NCBI GenBank assembly: GCA_038040385.1
Contig: JBBPII010000010.1
Coordinates: 173,192 to 237,191 of the forward strand
From: Gilichinskyi gelida
GTDB taxonomy: Bacteria; Acidobacteriota; Thermoanaerobaculia; Gp7-AA8
Direction of reading: 5' to 3'
Length of the DNA stretch: 64,000 bases
Shown here: piece by piece, positions 27,570 through 36,102 of the stretch
Layout of the letters: every line of letters begins with the position of its first letter
Position numbering within the stretch: the stretch's first letter is position 1
The notes under the pieces: model-generated
Seen by the model: the letters and a program-made list of their open reading frames with translations, nothing else
Told to the model about the DNA's origin: nothing
Database searches by the model: none
Translations under genes and position numbers: made by a program

Positions 27570-28671
27570 GTGGTCGTTCACGACGGAGATGGCCGAGAAC
27601 ATCATCGTCGGCTTCTTGACCCCCGTCGTCCTTCACGACACGAAGTGGTTGTACGCATTCAGCGACACTGTCCGCAATCGCCTCGCTGACCTGCCGCTAC
27701 GCCCGTCAAACAATACTGGCTCAGCAGTGCAATGGCTCGCCGGAGGCGTAAAACCTGTGGTGATCGATCTGGGGCACGCCCGGTCGGAACTCGACCGCTT
27801 GTCCCTCGTCGGCATCGCCCGTTGCATCCGCGACCATGATGCGCATCACCTCGATCCTCCGCTCGCGTACCTAGCGTCCTTTCGTAGGTTTCTCACGAGC
27901 GACGAATGGGTACCGCTACCGTTGAACGACTACTTCGCATTCGACGATCAGCCGCCGCTCAATGCAAAGTCGCTCTTGAAAGCCATGAGCACTTCCACCC
28001 TCTCGTTCGCCGCGCGGAAAATCAGTTGGTTCGATGCGTCGCCAGGTCGCCGATACCTCATCATCATGCCCGACCAAACCGACTTTACGGCGATCAACAC
28101 CATCGACGAGTACAACGAGTACGTTGCGAGCCCGCATCGCTATGTCGTCGATCATCGCCACCAGCGAGCAGACTGGAAGGGTGTCCGGTCATGCGCGGTT
28201 CGCGAACGTGAGCTCACGACGTTACGCAATGAAGTTCGCACCACACGAACCGCGGACGAGCTGCGAGCGCAAATGCAGGCATACGCCGTCGCCTTCCAGG
28301 CCGCTGGACTCGCCGCCCGCAGTCTGACGATCGAGGTTACGGAGGAGCTGCTAGATTGGATGCGCGATTACGCTGCCCGAACGGCAGGGAGCGCGCCATC
28401 TGCAGCCGTCAAGGCAACACTCCGCGGAGTGCTCTTCTATTTCGTAACGAAGGAACTCGGCGGTTCAGAACCAGGGCTCATCGGCATTACCGAAGCCATT
28501 GTCGAGTTCCTCATGCACACGGCTTTTCCATCCGCCCGCCACGCCGCGTCTGCGTCGGATCCGGACGATTTGGCGGATCTACAGCAGCAGAAAGCGTCAC
28601 TGGATCTACAAATCGCCATTGAGAAGGCAAAGCAGGAGCTTGCTGCGCTGAAGCGTGAGTCGGAGCACTGA
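27499..28671 (+). CDS. Hypothetical protein with C-terminal coiled coil
   Basis: 390 aa from GTG at 27499; an ATG at 27538 would shorten it by 13 residues. No family is recognised. Features: an N-terminal mixed region (LLGEWSFTTEMAENIIVGFLTP), a central DHDAHHLDPPLAYLA segment, Trp/Phe-rich KISWFDASPGRRYLIIMPDQ, then helices. It ends in a coiled coil (DLADLQQQKASLDLQIAIE plus KAKQELAALKRE). Position and composition tie it to the island. It may be a regulator, sensor or substrate of the downstream CHAT proteins (inference from neighbourhood only). Confidence 0.6.
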   Translation: MSSNTTEQASATIMVLVAEHLLGEWSFTTEMAENIIVGFLTPVVLHDTKWLYAFSDTVRNRLADLPLRPSNNTGSAVQWLAGGVKPVVIDLGHARSELDRLSLVGIARCIRDHDAHHLDPPLAYLASFRRFLTSDEWVPLPLNDYFAFDDQPPLNAKSLLKAMSTSTLSFAARKISWFDASPGRRYLIIMPDQTDFTAINTIDEYNEYVASPHRYVVDHRHQRADWKGVRSCAVRERELTTLRNEVRTTRTADELRAQMQAYAVAFQAAGLAARSLTIEVTEELLDWMRDYAARTAGSAPSAAVKATLRGVLFYFVTKELGGSEPGLIGITEAIVEFLMHTAFPSARHAASASDPDDLADLQQQKASLDLQIAIEKAKQELAALKRESEH

Positions 28672-28712
28672 CGGACTGCGCGCATGAGGCTGGTTCTGCA
28701 GGCGAGTATCGC

Positions 28713-28742
28713 TTGACTTCACCTAGCTGGGCGGGATGTAAT
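28713..28742 (+). promoter_or_regulatory. Sigma-70-like promoter of the lipase-CHAT operon
   Basis: TTGACT (28713-28718) and TGTAAT (28737-28742) are separated by 18 bases, in the 118-bp gap before the hydrolase gene. The transcript would have a ~40-base leader carrying GGAGG at 28778-28782, unlike the leaderless genes elsewhere in the window. Confidence 0.55.
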
Positions 28743-28789
28743 GCCGTCCCTAAGCTCGTCCATGAATCGACTCCAGCGGAGGTCCCCAC

Positions 28790-30136
28790 ATGCCGGACCG
28801 GCTACCCCCAGGTCCCTATCGCACCTTGCGACTGGATGACGGGACCGAGGTTCCGTATTACATCATTCCCTTCGACAAGAAGGGCCGATGCGACGGCCCG
28901 GAAACGCGCGCCGATCTCATCGACAAGATGCGGAAGGGTATGTACACCGATGTGTTCCTCTTCTCGCACGGATGGAACAACGATTGGACCGTTGCCACGA
29001 AACGCTACGAGGACTTCATCGCCGGTTTCATGGAGATGCGCCGCAAGCATGGGCTTAAGGTTGCCACGCCTTACAGACCGCTGCTTGTCGGGATCTTTTG
29101 GCCGAGCACTGCATTGGTGTTCGGTGTCGAGGAAGAGGGTCCGGCGATCGCGGCAGGAGATCCCGCGGCGACCGATCGCGCTGTGGCTGACGAGCGCCAA
29201 TCGGTCCGTGAACTGGCCGACCAATTGCCGGACGGTCAGGTGGAGCGGTTTTACGAGCTGGCGCAGAAAGAGGCGTTGAACGACGCTGAAGCGCTGGAGC
29301 TGGCGATCATCGTGCGGCCACTTTATGCATCTGTAGGCGACGAGGTTCCAGACGAGACAATGCCTGCGCCAGAGACCATTGTCAGCACCTGGCGGGCGAA
29401 CGCGCCGGAGCCGGATGATCTCGAGGATTTCGGCACGGCCGGGCCCCCAGAACCGGGAGAAGTCCAAGCGGCGGGCGGCGGATTGGGATCGCTTCTCAGA
29501 CGGCTCGATCCGCGGCCTATCGTGCGCGCACTCACGGTTCGGCAGATGAAAGATCGAGCGGGTACGGTGGGCGCTCGCGGAGTTGGTGCGCTCCTTCGCG
29601 ATCTCTTATCGGCGGGTAAAGCGCGATTGCATCTGATAGGACATTCGTATGGCGCCAAGGTGATGCTCTCGGCAATCGCCGCGGGTGGTGATCTCCCGCG
29701 GCCGGTCCAATCCCTTCTGTTGCTCCAGCCGGCAGTGTCCCACCTCTGTTTCGCGGACCAAGTGCCCGGGACCGATCACCCTGGAGGCTACAGGAAGGTG
29801 CTCGCTCGCGTGAAGCGGCCGATCTTCTCGACCTTCAGCGCCCACGATGTTCCCCTCACGAAAATGTTCCACCTCGCGCTGCGCCGCTCCGACGACCTCG
29901 GTGAGGCCGAGATCGCCGCCGCCGGCGAGCCGCCGAGCGTCTACGCGGCGCTGGGAGGGTTTGGCCCCCGGCGCGCAGGGGAGAAACTGGTGGACATCCT
30001 GGACGTCAATCAGCCGTACGACCTGGTCGCTGGAACGCCCATCTTCGGCATCAGAGGCACTCGCACAATCTCCGGGCACGGCGCAATCAGCAACGAATCG
30101 ACTTGGTGGGCGCTGTACACGCTCGCGTCGGGGTAA
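28790..30136 (+). CDS. Lipase-like alpha/beta hydrolase, first gene of the CHAT operon
   Basis: 448 aa. ATG at 28790 lies seven bases after GGAGG. HGWNND (60-65) is the oxyanion region of the DUF900/PGAP1-like alpha/beta hydrolases; GHSYG with Ser286 is the nucleophile elbow; Asp in STFSAHDVPLTK and His in SGHGAISNEST are triad candidates. The acidic ~120-residue insertion between them (PDDLEDFGTAGPPEPGEV...) may be a lid or a protease-sensitive linker. There is no signal peptide, so the enzyme is cytosolic. A stop-to-start gap of only ten bases links it to three CHAT-like genes, suggesting a latent lipase or esterase effector controlled by proteases (inference). Confidence 0.82.
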   Translation: MPDRLPPGPYRTLRLDDGTEVPYYIIPFDKKGRCDGPETRADLIDKMRKGMYTDVFLFSHGWNNDWTVATKRYEDFIAGFMEMRRKHGLKVATPYRPLLVGIFWPSTALVFGVEEEGPAIAAGDPAATDRAVADERQSVRELADQLPDGQVERFYELAQKEALNDAEALELAIIVRPLYASVGDEVPDETMPAPETIVSTWRANAPEPDDLEDFGTAGPPEPGEVQAAGGGLGSLLRRLDPRPIVRALTVRQMKDRAGTVGARGVGALLRDLLSAGKARLHLIGHSYGAKVMLSAIAAGGDLPRPVQSLLLLQPAVSHLCFADQVPGTDHPGGYRKVLARVKRPIFSTFSAHDVPLTKMFHLALRRSDDLGEAEIAAAGEPPSVYAALGGFGPRRAGEKLVDILDVNQPYDLVAGTPIFGIRGTRTISGHGAISNESTWWALYTLASG

Positions 30137-30146
30137 GGAGGCAGCC

Positions 30147-31562
30147 GTGGCCGAGATGCTCAAGAGGCAATATGACCTGGTCGTCTTGAAGGTGACTCTC
30201 GACACGACCAGCGAAGAGCCGCAGGTCCGCTTCGAGATCGAGGTCAAAATCGGCGATGAGGTTCAGTCAGTCGCGCAGTGGCAGTTCGCCGCGGGAGCGC
30301 TCGGTGTCCCGGACCGCATCGATCGGCGGAGGGCCCTTCATCGCGGATATGACTTTCAGATTCCCCCGGATCTTCTAGAAGGATTGAAGCACTGGTTGGA
30401 ACAAGAAAGTACGGCCGACACTCCGCTGTGGCTGCACCTGGTCAAACCTTATGGTTACCTTTGCATGGTGCCGTGGGAGCGCCTGCTCCAGCCCATCCTG
30501 GGGGTCCCGCTGCTGCGGTTGCCGGATTTCATCGTCCACGCGCCCCGAGAGACACCCAGGGCTCTCGACGTACTCCTATGCAGTAGCGGGCCGTTGGCGA
30601 AAGAACAGTTCCGCATCAGCGAACACCTGGTCATGCTGGCGCAGCGGTTGAGCAAGGCCGTTCCGCGCCGCACTCGGTTTCATATCTTCGCAGATGCCGC
30701 GATTTCCGGTGAGCTGCACAAGTCGTTTCAGAACGCCGGGATGACGGAGGAGGTGGTCACGGTATATGGGCCGGAGTCCGCGGCTCCCTATGCCATTCCC
30801 GAGGCCACCACGCGGGTTGCGGACAAGATTTCGGGTCTGGAAAACCCGTGGCTGCTCTGGATGCGGGACTCGCTGCACGGCAGCAGCGTGGATGTCGCGC
30901 ACTTCGTATGCCACGGCTATCTGTCTCACGATCGCGGTGCCCTGGCCTTTGCGGAATCCCCCCTGAAGAACAGTGATACGAGGATGTCGCGATTCGTCGG
31001 CGCGGCGGAGTTGAAAACATTCCTGACCCAGATCGGGGCGTGGGCTACGGTCTTCAGCTCCCCTGAGTTCAACTACTCCCAGATGGGACTGCGCCAGCTT
31101 GCGGATTCCATCGCCCAGAGTCGGCCCGGGCCCGTCGTGCACCACGATTTGGAGATGGACCCCGAGGCAGCCACGCTGGGGGAAGCGTATCGCCTTCTCT
31201 TCAGCCGCAAGCCTGAGCGGCCGCCGGCCAGTCCGGCGGTGTTCATCTACTGTCAGCCGTTCCGCGTGCTCGCGCCGTCCGAGGATGGAGTGCGCGCCAT
31301 CAGCGAGCCTCAAATGGTCGAGCCCTCGGAGCTGGACTCGGTTTACGACACCGCCGACAACGTGCCCGCCTGGATCGCCGCCTCGGAGCGCTACGTCGAA
31401 GAGCGTGAGCTGCGGCTCCGCAAACTGCGGCGCGAACCCGGCCGGGAGACGCCGAACGCAATGCGTCAGCGCACCTCCGAAACGCTGGAGAGCACGCTCA
31501 AGGAGATCCGCGCGGTGGTCGCGCGCATCGCCGCCACGACCCGATCGGGGAGCGGGCAATGA
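30147..31562 (+). CDS. CHAT-like protein 1 lacking the catalytic cysteine
   Basis: 471 aa; GTG at 30147 follows AAGGAGG by five bases. The C-terminal half shows a CHAT (clan CD protease) pattern: VDVAHFVCHGYLS with His256, then the strand that normally ends in NACxS reads ATVFSSPEFN (Ser304-Ser305), so no Cys stands at the nucleophile position. LRQLADSIAQSRPGPVVHHDLEMD matches the usual helix-strand after the Cys. The N-terminal half contains a WLHLVKPYGYLCMVPWERLL segment, as in effector-side domains of CHAT proteins. It looks like a pseudoenzyme subunit or an enzyme with altered chemistry. Its stop overlaps the next start (ATGA). Confidence 0.72.
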   Translation: MAEMLKRQYDLVVLKVTLDTTSEEPQVRFEIEVKIGDEVQSVAQWQFAAGALGVPDRIDRRRALHRGYDFQIPPDLLEGLKHWLEQESTADTPLWLHLVKPYGYLCMVPWERLLQPILGVPLLRLPDFIVHAPRETPRALDVLLCSSGPLAKEQFRISEHLVMLAQRLSKAVPRRTRFHIFADAAISGELHKSFQNAGMTEEVVTVYGPESAAPYAIPEATTRVADKISGLENPWLLWMRDSLHGSSVDVAHFVCHGYLSHDRGALAFAESPLKNSDTRMSRFVGAAELKTFLTQIGAWATVFSSPEFNYSQMGLRQLADSIAQSRPGPVVHHDLEMDPEAATLGEAYRLLFSRKPERPPASPAVFIYCQPFRVLAPSEDGVRAISEPQMVEPSELDSVYDTADNVPAWIAASERYVEERELRLRKLRREPGRETPNAMRQRTSETLESTLKEIRAVVARIAATTRSGSGQ

Positions 31563-32971
31563 GCAATCGAACCGTTGTCTCCGTCGAACCGCGCGGCGAT
31601 GACACCATCGAGGTGAAGTTGGCGAAGGCACCGATCATGATCGCGGGCGCTCGCATCCCCCAAATGTTCGACTGCGACCCCGATTTGATGCCCGCCTGGA
31701 CCGAACAGGGCGCCGTCCAGACCCACGGGCGCGCCATCTTCGACAAACTCGGAACCCACGCCGCCATCAAGCAAGCCTTCACCGTTCTCCTTGGCATCAA
31801 AGCGCCTCAGATACGCTCGCTCTACTTCCACCTGGTCGCCGATGAGGCCGAACGACTGTCGTGGGAGACCCTCTGCGATCCGACAGGCACGTTCCTGGCG
31901 CTCGACCGGCGGTGGCCGATCGCGCGCATGGCGGATTCGGAGGTGGATCAGGGGGTGCCGCACGGCGACTTTGTCCCGCCCTTGAAAGTTATGGCCGTTC
32001 TGTCCGCCATCCACAGGCCAGCGAAGCTCGAGTGGGAGGGCCTCCGCGACGCGGTCCGCGATACCAGGGCAAAAGGACTGGCCGTCGAGCTGATCGTGAT
32101 GGTCGGCGAGGAGGCGTTGCTCGACACGATTCGAAAACAGGCTGCCGCGGACGCCATGAACTGGCTGACGGTCATGCCCATCCCCGACCGCATTGCCAGC
32201 CTGGACGCTGCGCTCGCCGAGCATCAGCCGCACATCCTCCACTTCTACAGCCATGGCTCGGCGTCTTCCGGTGTCTCGCAGCTTCACTTGGCGACGATTC
32301 CGGACTGGGACGACGACGACAGAACGACCGGGTCGCTCATCCTGACGCTCGATGAACTGAGCAACTTCCCGGCTCTCGTCAATGCCTGGTTGGTCACGTT
32401 GAACTGTTGTGAAGGAGGGAAGGCTGCGAACGATCTTCACTCCATGGCCCACCGCCTCGTCGCCGGGGGCGTGCCGGCGGCAATCGGAATGATCGAGCCG
32501 ATCAATGCGGGCGATGCGCACGAGTTTGCCGGCGTTTTCTATCCCGCCCTTCTGGCTAGTCTGCGCATGGCGCTCGCGCAGGCGCAAGCCACGGGTAACC
32601 GCGTCGAGTTCGAGTGGGCGCCGGCGTTGCACCTCCCTCGAACGGCGCTACGCGATCGCCATGGCGGGGATGCCGTCGCCGATCGAGCCTGGACCCTTCC
32701 CGTGCTGTACGTTCGTCCCGAGCCGTTTGAGCTCCGTTACCTCGATCAGGCCGTCGTTGCTACGCCTCCTGGTGTGCAGCCACCACCAGCGCCAGTGGTA
32801 CTGGATCCGGCGGCCAAGGAACGCATCGAAGTAGTCGCTGGTTTCTTGCGCGCGCTGCCGCCCGACACGCCACTCGATGCGCGAGTCGCCTTGCTCGCAA
32901 TTCTCAATGATGTGCCGACGGAGTTTCGCCCCGCCTTGGACGGAACCATCAGCGGAGATGTCAGTGTCTGA
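31559..32971 (+). CDS. CHAT-domain protease 2 (catalytic His/Cys present)
   Basis: 470 aa. HILHFYSHGSAS carries the catalytic His232, and AWLVTLNCCEGGKA carries Cys283-Cys284 where CHAT proteins have N-A-C-x-S/G; Cys284 is the likely nucleophile. MAHRLVAGGVPAAIGMIEPINAGDAHEFAGVFYPALL is the classical CHAT core after the Cys, quoted here only as motif context (AHRLVAGGVPAAIG). The N-terminal ~150 residues share the YFHLVADEAERLSWETLCDP layout with protein 1. CHAT proteases cut a partner protein on activation, as in gasdermin and type III-E CRISPR systems. The start overlaps the previous stop (ATGA). Confidence 0.82.
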   Translation: MSNRTVVSVEPRGDDTIEVKLAKAPIMIAGARIPQMFDCDPDLMPAWTEQGAVQTHGRAIFDKLGTHAAIKQAFTVLLGIKAPQIRSLYFHLVADEAERLSWETLCDPTGTFLALDRRWPIARMADSEVDQGVPHGDFVPPLKVMAVLSAIHRPAKLEWEGLRDAVRDTRAKGLAVELIVMVGEEALLDTIRKQAAADAMNWLTVMPIPDRIASLDAALAEHQPHILHFYSHGSASSGVSQLHLATIPDWDDDDRTTGSLILTLDELSNFPALVNAWLVTLNCCEGGKAANDLHSMAHRLVAGGVPAAIGMIEPINAGDAHEFAGVFYPALLASLRMALAQAQATGNRVEFEWAPALHLPRTALRDRHGGDAVADRAWTLPVLYVRPEPFELRYLDQAVVATPPGVQPPPAPVVLDPAAKERIEVVAGFLRALPPDTPLDARVALLAILNDVPTEFRPALDGTISGDVSV

Positions 32972-34367
32972 CGCGCAGGACGACCTGTCGATCAACGCCT
33001 GGACGGGACCGGCCGGAAAGGCTTCAGGCGAGCTCGGCCCGGATGCGGGAAAGTGGGGTGTGCGAAAACACCTGCAGGACTATCCGCAGCCCCTGGCTGC
33101 CGGCGAGCCAGTGGATGAGCGCGATTGGAGACACGCTGACGTCGGCTGGGGCCTCGTGCTCCCAGACAACGAGGCCTTCTCGAGGGACGAGCGCGCGAAA
33201 GCCGCCGACGCCTCTCCGCCAATCAAGAAGCTGTTGGCCGCGCGGCCCCGAGCACCGGTATTCCGATATCGCCCCGACGTGAAGAAGGGATTCTTGCGTC
33301 GCTACACCACGGACGGGAAGGAACGAGACATTGCGTTGTCGGGTTCCGAACGCGGAATCGGCGACCAGAAACTCCCCTGGTACATGCTGATCGTCGGCTC
33401 ACCAACAGAGATCCCTTGGCAGTTGCAGTATCTGATGAACGTGAGCTGTTTCACCGGGCGGCTCGACCTCGACCAGGAGGGACTCGGCCGATACGTCGAC
33501 GCGCTGATAAACGACTGGAAGGACTCGGTTGCGACATCCAATCGTCCGGTCGTGTGGGCGGTCGATCACGGACAGCCGGACATCACTTGGCTAATGCGCC
33601 ACGCCATCGCAGACCCCGTCGCTGGCAACTTGCGGGCGGACGACCAGATCAAGGATGGGATCACTCATCTCGCGGGCGCGGCGGCGACGACCTCCGCGCT
33701 GATCAAGGCGCTGGGATCGGCACGACCGGCGTTCGTCCTTACCACCAGCCACGGCCTAACCTCACCGCTCGACGATCCTATCGCCATGGCCAAACAGCTC
33801 GGTTATCTCGTCGACGATCAGGGCGCAATCCTCACGCCCGAGGCGTTGCTGGACGAATGGCAGCCCGACGGCGCGATCTGGTACGCCCATGCGTGCTGTT
33901 CGGCGGGTAGCGATGACTCCACGAGCTACAAGGGACTGGTCACGCCGGGCTCCCTCGTCGAGCAGACGCTCGAAGCAGTCGGCTCACTGGGCGCGCGCGT
34001 GGCACCTCTACCAAGAGCGCTCCTCGGCGCCGCCAAACCAGCCCGGGCGTTCATCGGGCAGGTCGAGCCGACATTCAACTACACCTTGCGCAACCCGGAA
34101 AACCGCCAAGTCCTGACGGCCACCATTCAGAAAGCCCTTTACAACCACATGTTCCGCAAACAGCCGGAGCCGGTGGGAATGGCATTGGCGCCCTGCTATC
34201 GACATGTCGGTGAGTTGTTCGCACTATGGGAACAACTGGTCCGCGACGTCACGAAAGCTGTCAAGGACGCGCGTGCGGCCGCGATGAATGCGCAACTGAT
34301 GGCCGTCGACCGCCAGAGCATGGTGATCCTGGGCGATCCGACGGCTGCACTTCCTGTGCTGCACTGA
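32964..34367 (+). CDS. CHAT/caspase-like protease 3 (catalytic His/Cys present)
   Basis: 467 aa. GTG at 32964 follows CGGAG by six bases and is preferred over the in-frame ATG at 32958, which touches that site; the gene overlaps the previous one by eight bases. FVLTTSHGLTSPLDD gives His263 and AIWYAHACCSAGSDD gives Cys311-Cys312, the clan CD dyad in the expected order and spacing. The longer segment after the Cys (VEQTLEAVGSLGARVAPLPRALLG, then FIGQVEPTFNYTL) is closer to C25/caspase-like peptidases than to protein 2. The operon thus encodes three different CHAT-fold chains. The gene ends 17 bp before the right direct repeat. Confidence 0.78.
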   Translation: MSDAQDDLSINAWTGPAGKASGELGPDAGKWGVRKHLQDYPQPLAAGEPVDERDWRHADVGWGLVLPDNEAFSRDERAKAADASPPIKKLLAARPRAPVFRYRPDVKKGFLRRYTTDGKERDIALSGSERGIGDQKLPWYMLIVGSPTEIPWQLQYLMNVSCFTGRLDLDQEGLGRYVDALINDWKDSVATSNRPVVWAVDHGQPDITWLMRHAIADPVAGNLRADDQIKDGITHLAGAAATTSALIKALGSARPAFVLTTSHGLTSPLDDPIAMAKQLGYLVDDQGAILTPEALLDEWQPDGAIWYAHACCSAGSDDSTSYKGLVTPGSLVEQTLEAVGSLGARVAPLPRALLGAAKPARAFIGQVEPTFNYTLRNPENRQVLTATIQKALYNHMFRKQPEPVGMALAPCYRHVGELFALWEQLVRDVTKAVKDARAAAMNAQLMAVDRQSMVILGDPTAALPVLH

Positions 34368-34384
34368 CGCACACGCCAGCGGCG

Positions 34385-34439
34385 ACGGCGAAGGCCAGCA
34401 GAAGCAAGGCATGTCGCATGGGTTAAGCTTTTCACACAA
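34385..34439. repeat. Right 55-bp direct repeat with orphan gene-start fragment
   Basis: Identical to 27032-27086. It contains a duplicated fragment of the S33 hydrolase (first 11 codons, minus strand, 34385-34419). Its last base is the A of the NCS1 permease ATG, so it also carries that gene's upstream region, including a TAAGCT box (34424-34429) nine bases before the start. Confidence 0.9.
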
Positions 34440-35941
34440 TGAGCGATCCAGTCATCCAACACCCGGACGGCCGCGTCGAGCTCCAATCGACCGCGGAAAT
34501 CGAGAAAAGTCCTCTCTACAACGAGGACCTGGCGCCGGTTCCCGTGGCGAAGCGCAACTGGACCACCTACAACTACGCCGCGCTCTGGATCTCCATGGCC
34601 CACTGCATCCCCACCTACATGCTCTCGTCGGGACTGATCGGCGCGGGGATGAACTGGTGGCAGGCCCTCATCACCATCCTCCTCGGCAACTCGATCGTCC
34701 TCGTCCCCATCCTTCTCAACTCCCACCCCGGCACAAAGTACGGCATCCCCTTCCCCATCTTCGCCCGCGCCGCGTACGGCACGCTCGGCTCGAACCTGCC
34801 GGCCCTCATGCGGGCCATCGTGGCCTGCGGATGGTTCGGCATCCAGGCCTGGATCGGCGGGCAGGCGCTGCACGTCCTCTTCACCTCGATCTTCCCTTCG
34901 TGGCCGACACTCCTGGGCGACAAGATCGGCGGGTACCCCCCGACCGAGTGGCTGTCGTTCCTCCTGTTCTGGGGCGTGAACATCTGGATCATCTACCGCG
35001 GCATGGACCTGCTGCGAAAAGTGGAGAACTGGGCCGCGCCGTTCGTCCTGATCATGACCGCCTTCCTCCTGGGCTGGGCCATCTGGAAGGCGCACGGCCT
35101 CGGCTATCTGCTGACGGAGACGGGCAAGTTCCACGACTGGGCGCAGTTCCGCGTCGTTTTCATCCCGTCGCTGACGGCGATGATCGGCTTCTGGGCCACC
35201 CTCTCGCTGAACATGCCCGACTTCACCCGCTTCGGGCGCAGCCAGCGCGAGCAGGTGATCGGACAGACCGTGGCGCTGCCGACGACGATGACCATCTTCG
35301 CGGCGATGGGCGTGATCATCACCTCCGCCGCGGTGATCATCTACCCGCACGTGCCGATGAGCGAGCTGTGGGATCCGGTCAAACTCGTCGGACAATTCAA
35401 GGCGCCGCTGGTGGTGGCCATCTCGATGTTCACGGTCGTGGTGGCCACGCTGTCGGTCAACATCGCCGCCAACGTCGTCTCGCCCGCCAACGACTTCGCG
35501 AACGCCTTCCCGAAATGGATCTCCTTCCGCACCGGCGGCCTGATCACCGGCATCCTCGGCATCCTCATGCAGCCGTGGCGCCTGCTCGCCGACCCCTCCG
35601 GCTACATCTTCGCCTGGCTACTCGGCTACTCCGGCGGCCTCGGATCGATCGCCGGAGTGCTGATCGTCGACTATTGGATCATCCGCCGCAAACACCTCGT
35701 CCTCGGCGACCTCTACCGCACCGAGGGGACGTATACGTACGCGGGCGGATGGAACTGGCGCGCCGTGGTGGCCACCCTCGCCGGCTGCGCCTTGGCCTGG
35801 ATCGGTCTCGTCGTCCCCGCGCTGCGGCCGCTCTACGACTACGCGTGGTTCGTCGGCTTCGGCACGGCCGCGCTGGCGCACTGGGCGCTGATGAAGGCGC
35901 TGCCTCCGCGGCCGGCGGTGGTGGCAGAGGCAGTGGCGTGA
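34439..35941 (+). CDS. NCS1-family nucleobase/hydantoin:cation symporter
   Basis: 500 aa with about 12 membrane helices. The N-terminal signature SPLYNEDLAPVPVAKRNWTTYNYAALW (key residues NEDLAP and W-x-x-Y-N) and AHCIPTYMLSSGLI are those of NCS1 transporters such as Mhp1. WFGIQAWIGG, NMPDFTRF and NIAANVVSPANDFAN are substrate- and sodium-site regions of the family. It should import a purine, pyrimidine, hydantoin or allantoin across the inner membrane. It heads the nitrilase-xdhA group. The start codon overlaps the right direct repeat, so the island's arrival preserved its immediate promoter. Confidence 0.93.
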   Translation: MSDPVIQHPDGRVELQSTAEIEKSPLYNEDLAPVPVAKRNWTTYNYAALWISMAHCIPTYMLSSGLIGAGMNWWQALITILLGNSIVLVPILLNSHPGTKYGIPFPIFARAAYGTLGSNLPALMRAIVACGWFGIQAWIGGQALHVLFTSIFPSWPTLLGDKIGGYPPTEWLSFLLFWGVNIWIIYRGMDLLRKVENWAAPFVLIMTAFLLGWAIWKAHGLGYLLTETGKFHDWAQFRVVFIPSLTAMIGFWATLSLNMPDFTRFGRSQREQVIGQTVALPTTMTIFAAMGVIITSAAVIIYPHVPMSELWDPVKLVGQFKAPLVVAISMFTVVVATLSVNIAANVVSPANDFANAFPKWISFRTGGLITGILGILMQPWRLLADPSGYIFAWLLGYSGGLGSIAGVLIVDYWIIRRKHLVLGDLYRTEGTYTYAGGWNWRAVVATLAGCALAWIGLVVPALRPLYDYAWFVGFGTAALAHWALMKALPPRPAVVAEAVA

Positions 35942-35977
35942 GCGTCTTCAGCCTGCTCCGCTCGATCTTCGGGAAAC

Positions 35978-36034
35978 GTGTAGCGGCGCCCGCTTCGGGC
36001 GCCGGCCCGGCGGCCGGAGCGGCCGCCGCTACAC
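35978..36034. repeat. GTGTAGCGGC palindromic element (family B, full copy)
   Basis: Terminal arms GTGTAGCGGC and GCCGCTACAC enclose GGCGCCCGCTTCGGGCGCC and CGGCGGCCGGAGCGGCCGCCG hairpins. It lies between the permease stop and the nitrilase ATG. A half copy is at 57178-57208. Confidence 0.7.
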
Positions 36035-36102
36035 AAGAGCCCCCACCGCCCCCTCCCGTGATCAGTGAGATAATCCCCGCGCCCAAATCGGAGAAAAAGC
36101 AC

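Larger units (their letters stand above)
27087..34384. mobile_element. 7.3-kb accessory island with lipase-like and triple CHAT operon
   Basis: The segment lies exactly between the two 55-bp direct repeats. It holds six genes, all on the plus strand, unrelated to the flanking metabolic genes, and its first part is visibly less GC-rich than the surroundings. No integrase, transposase or terminal inverted repeat is visible, so mobilisation would need help from elsewhere. 55 bp is also a common assembly k-mer length, so the junctions deserve confirmation, although the match continues past 55 bp with one mismatch. Confidence 0.65.

Noticed and set aside
28790..34367. Bacterial gasdermin or CRISPR type III-E (Craspase) system
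   Set aside because: No gasdermin-like small pore protein, Cas7-11-like protein or CRISPR array can be seen; only the CHAT fold is shared.
27087..34384. Island as a classical IS element or prophage
   Set aside because: No transposase, integrase, terminal inverted repeats or phage structural genes are present, and a 55-bp duplication is far longer than IS target duplications.
34411..36102. An 850-aa fusion reading from 34411 into the nitrilase
   Set aside because: Its first ~500 residues are out-of-frame translation of the NCS1 permease gene. The nitrilase domain starts cleanly at 36103 with a ribosome site.
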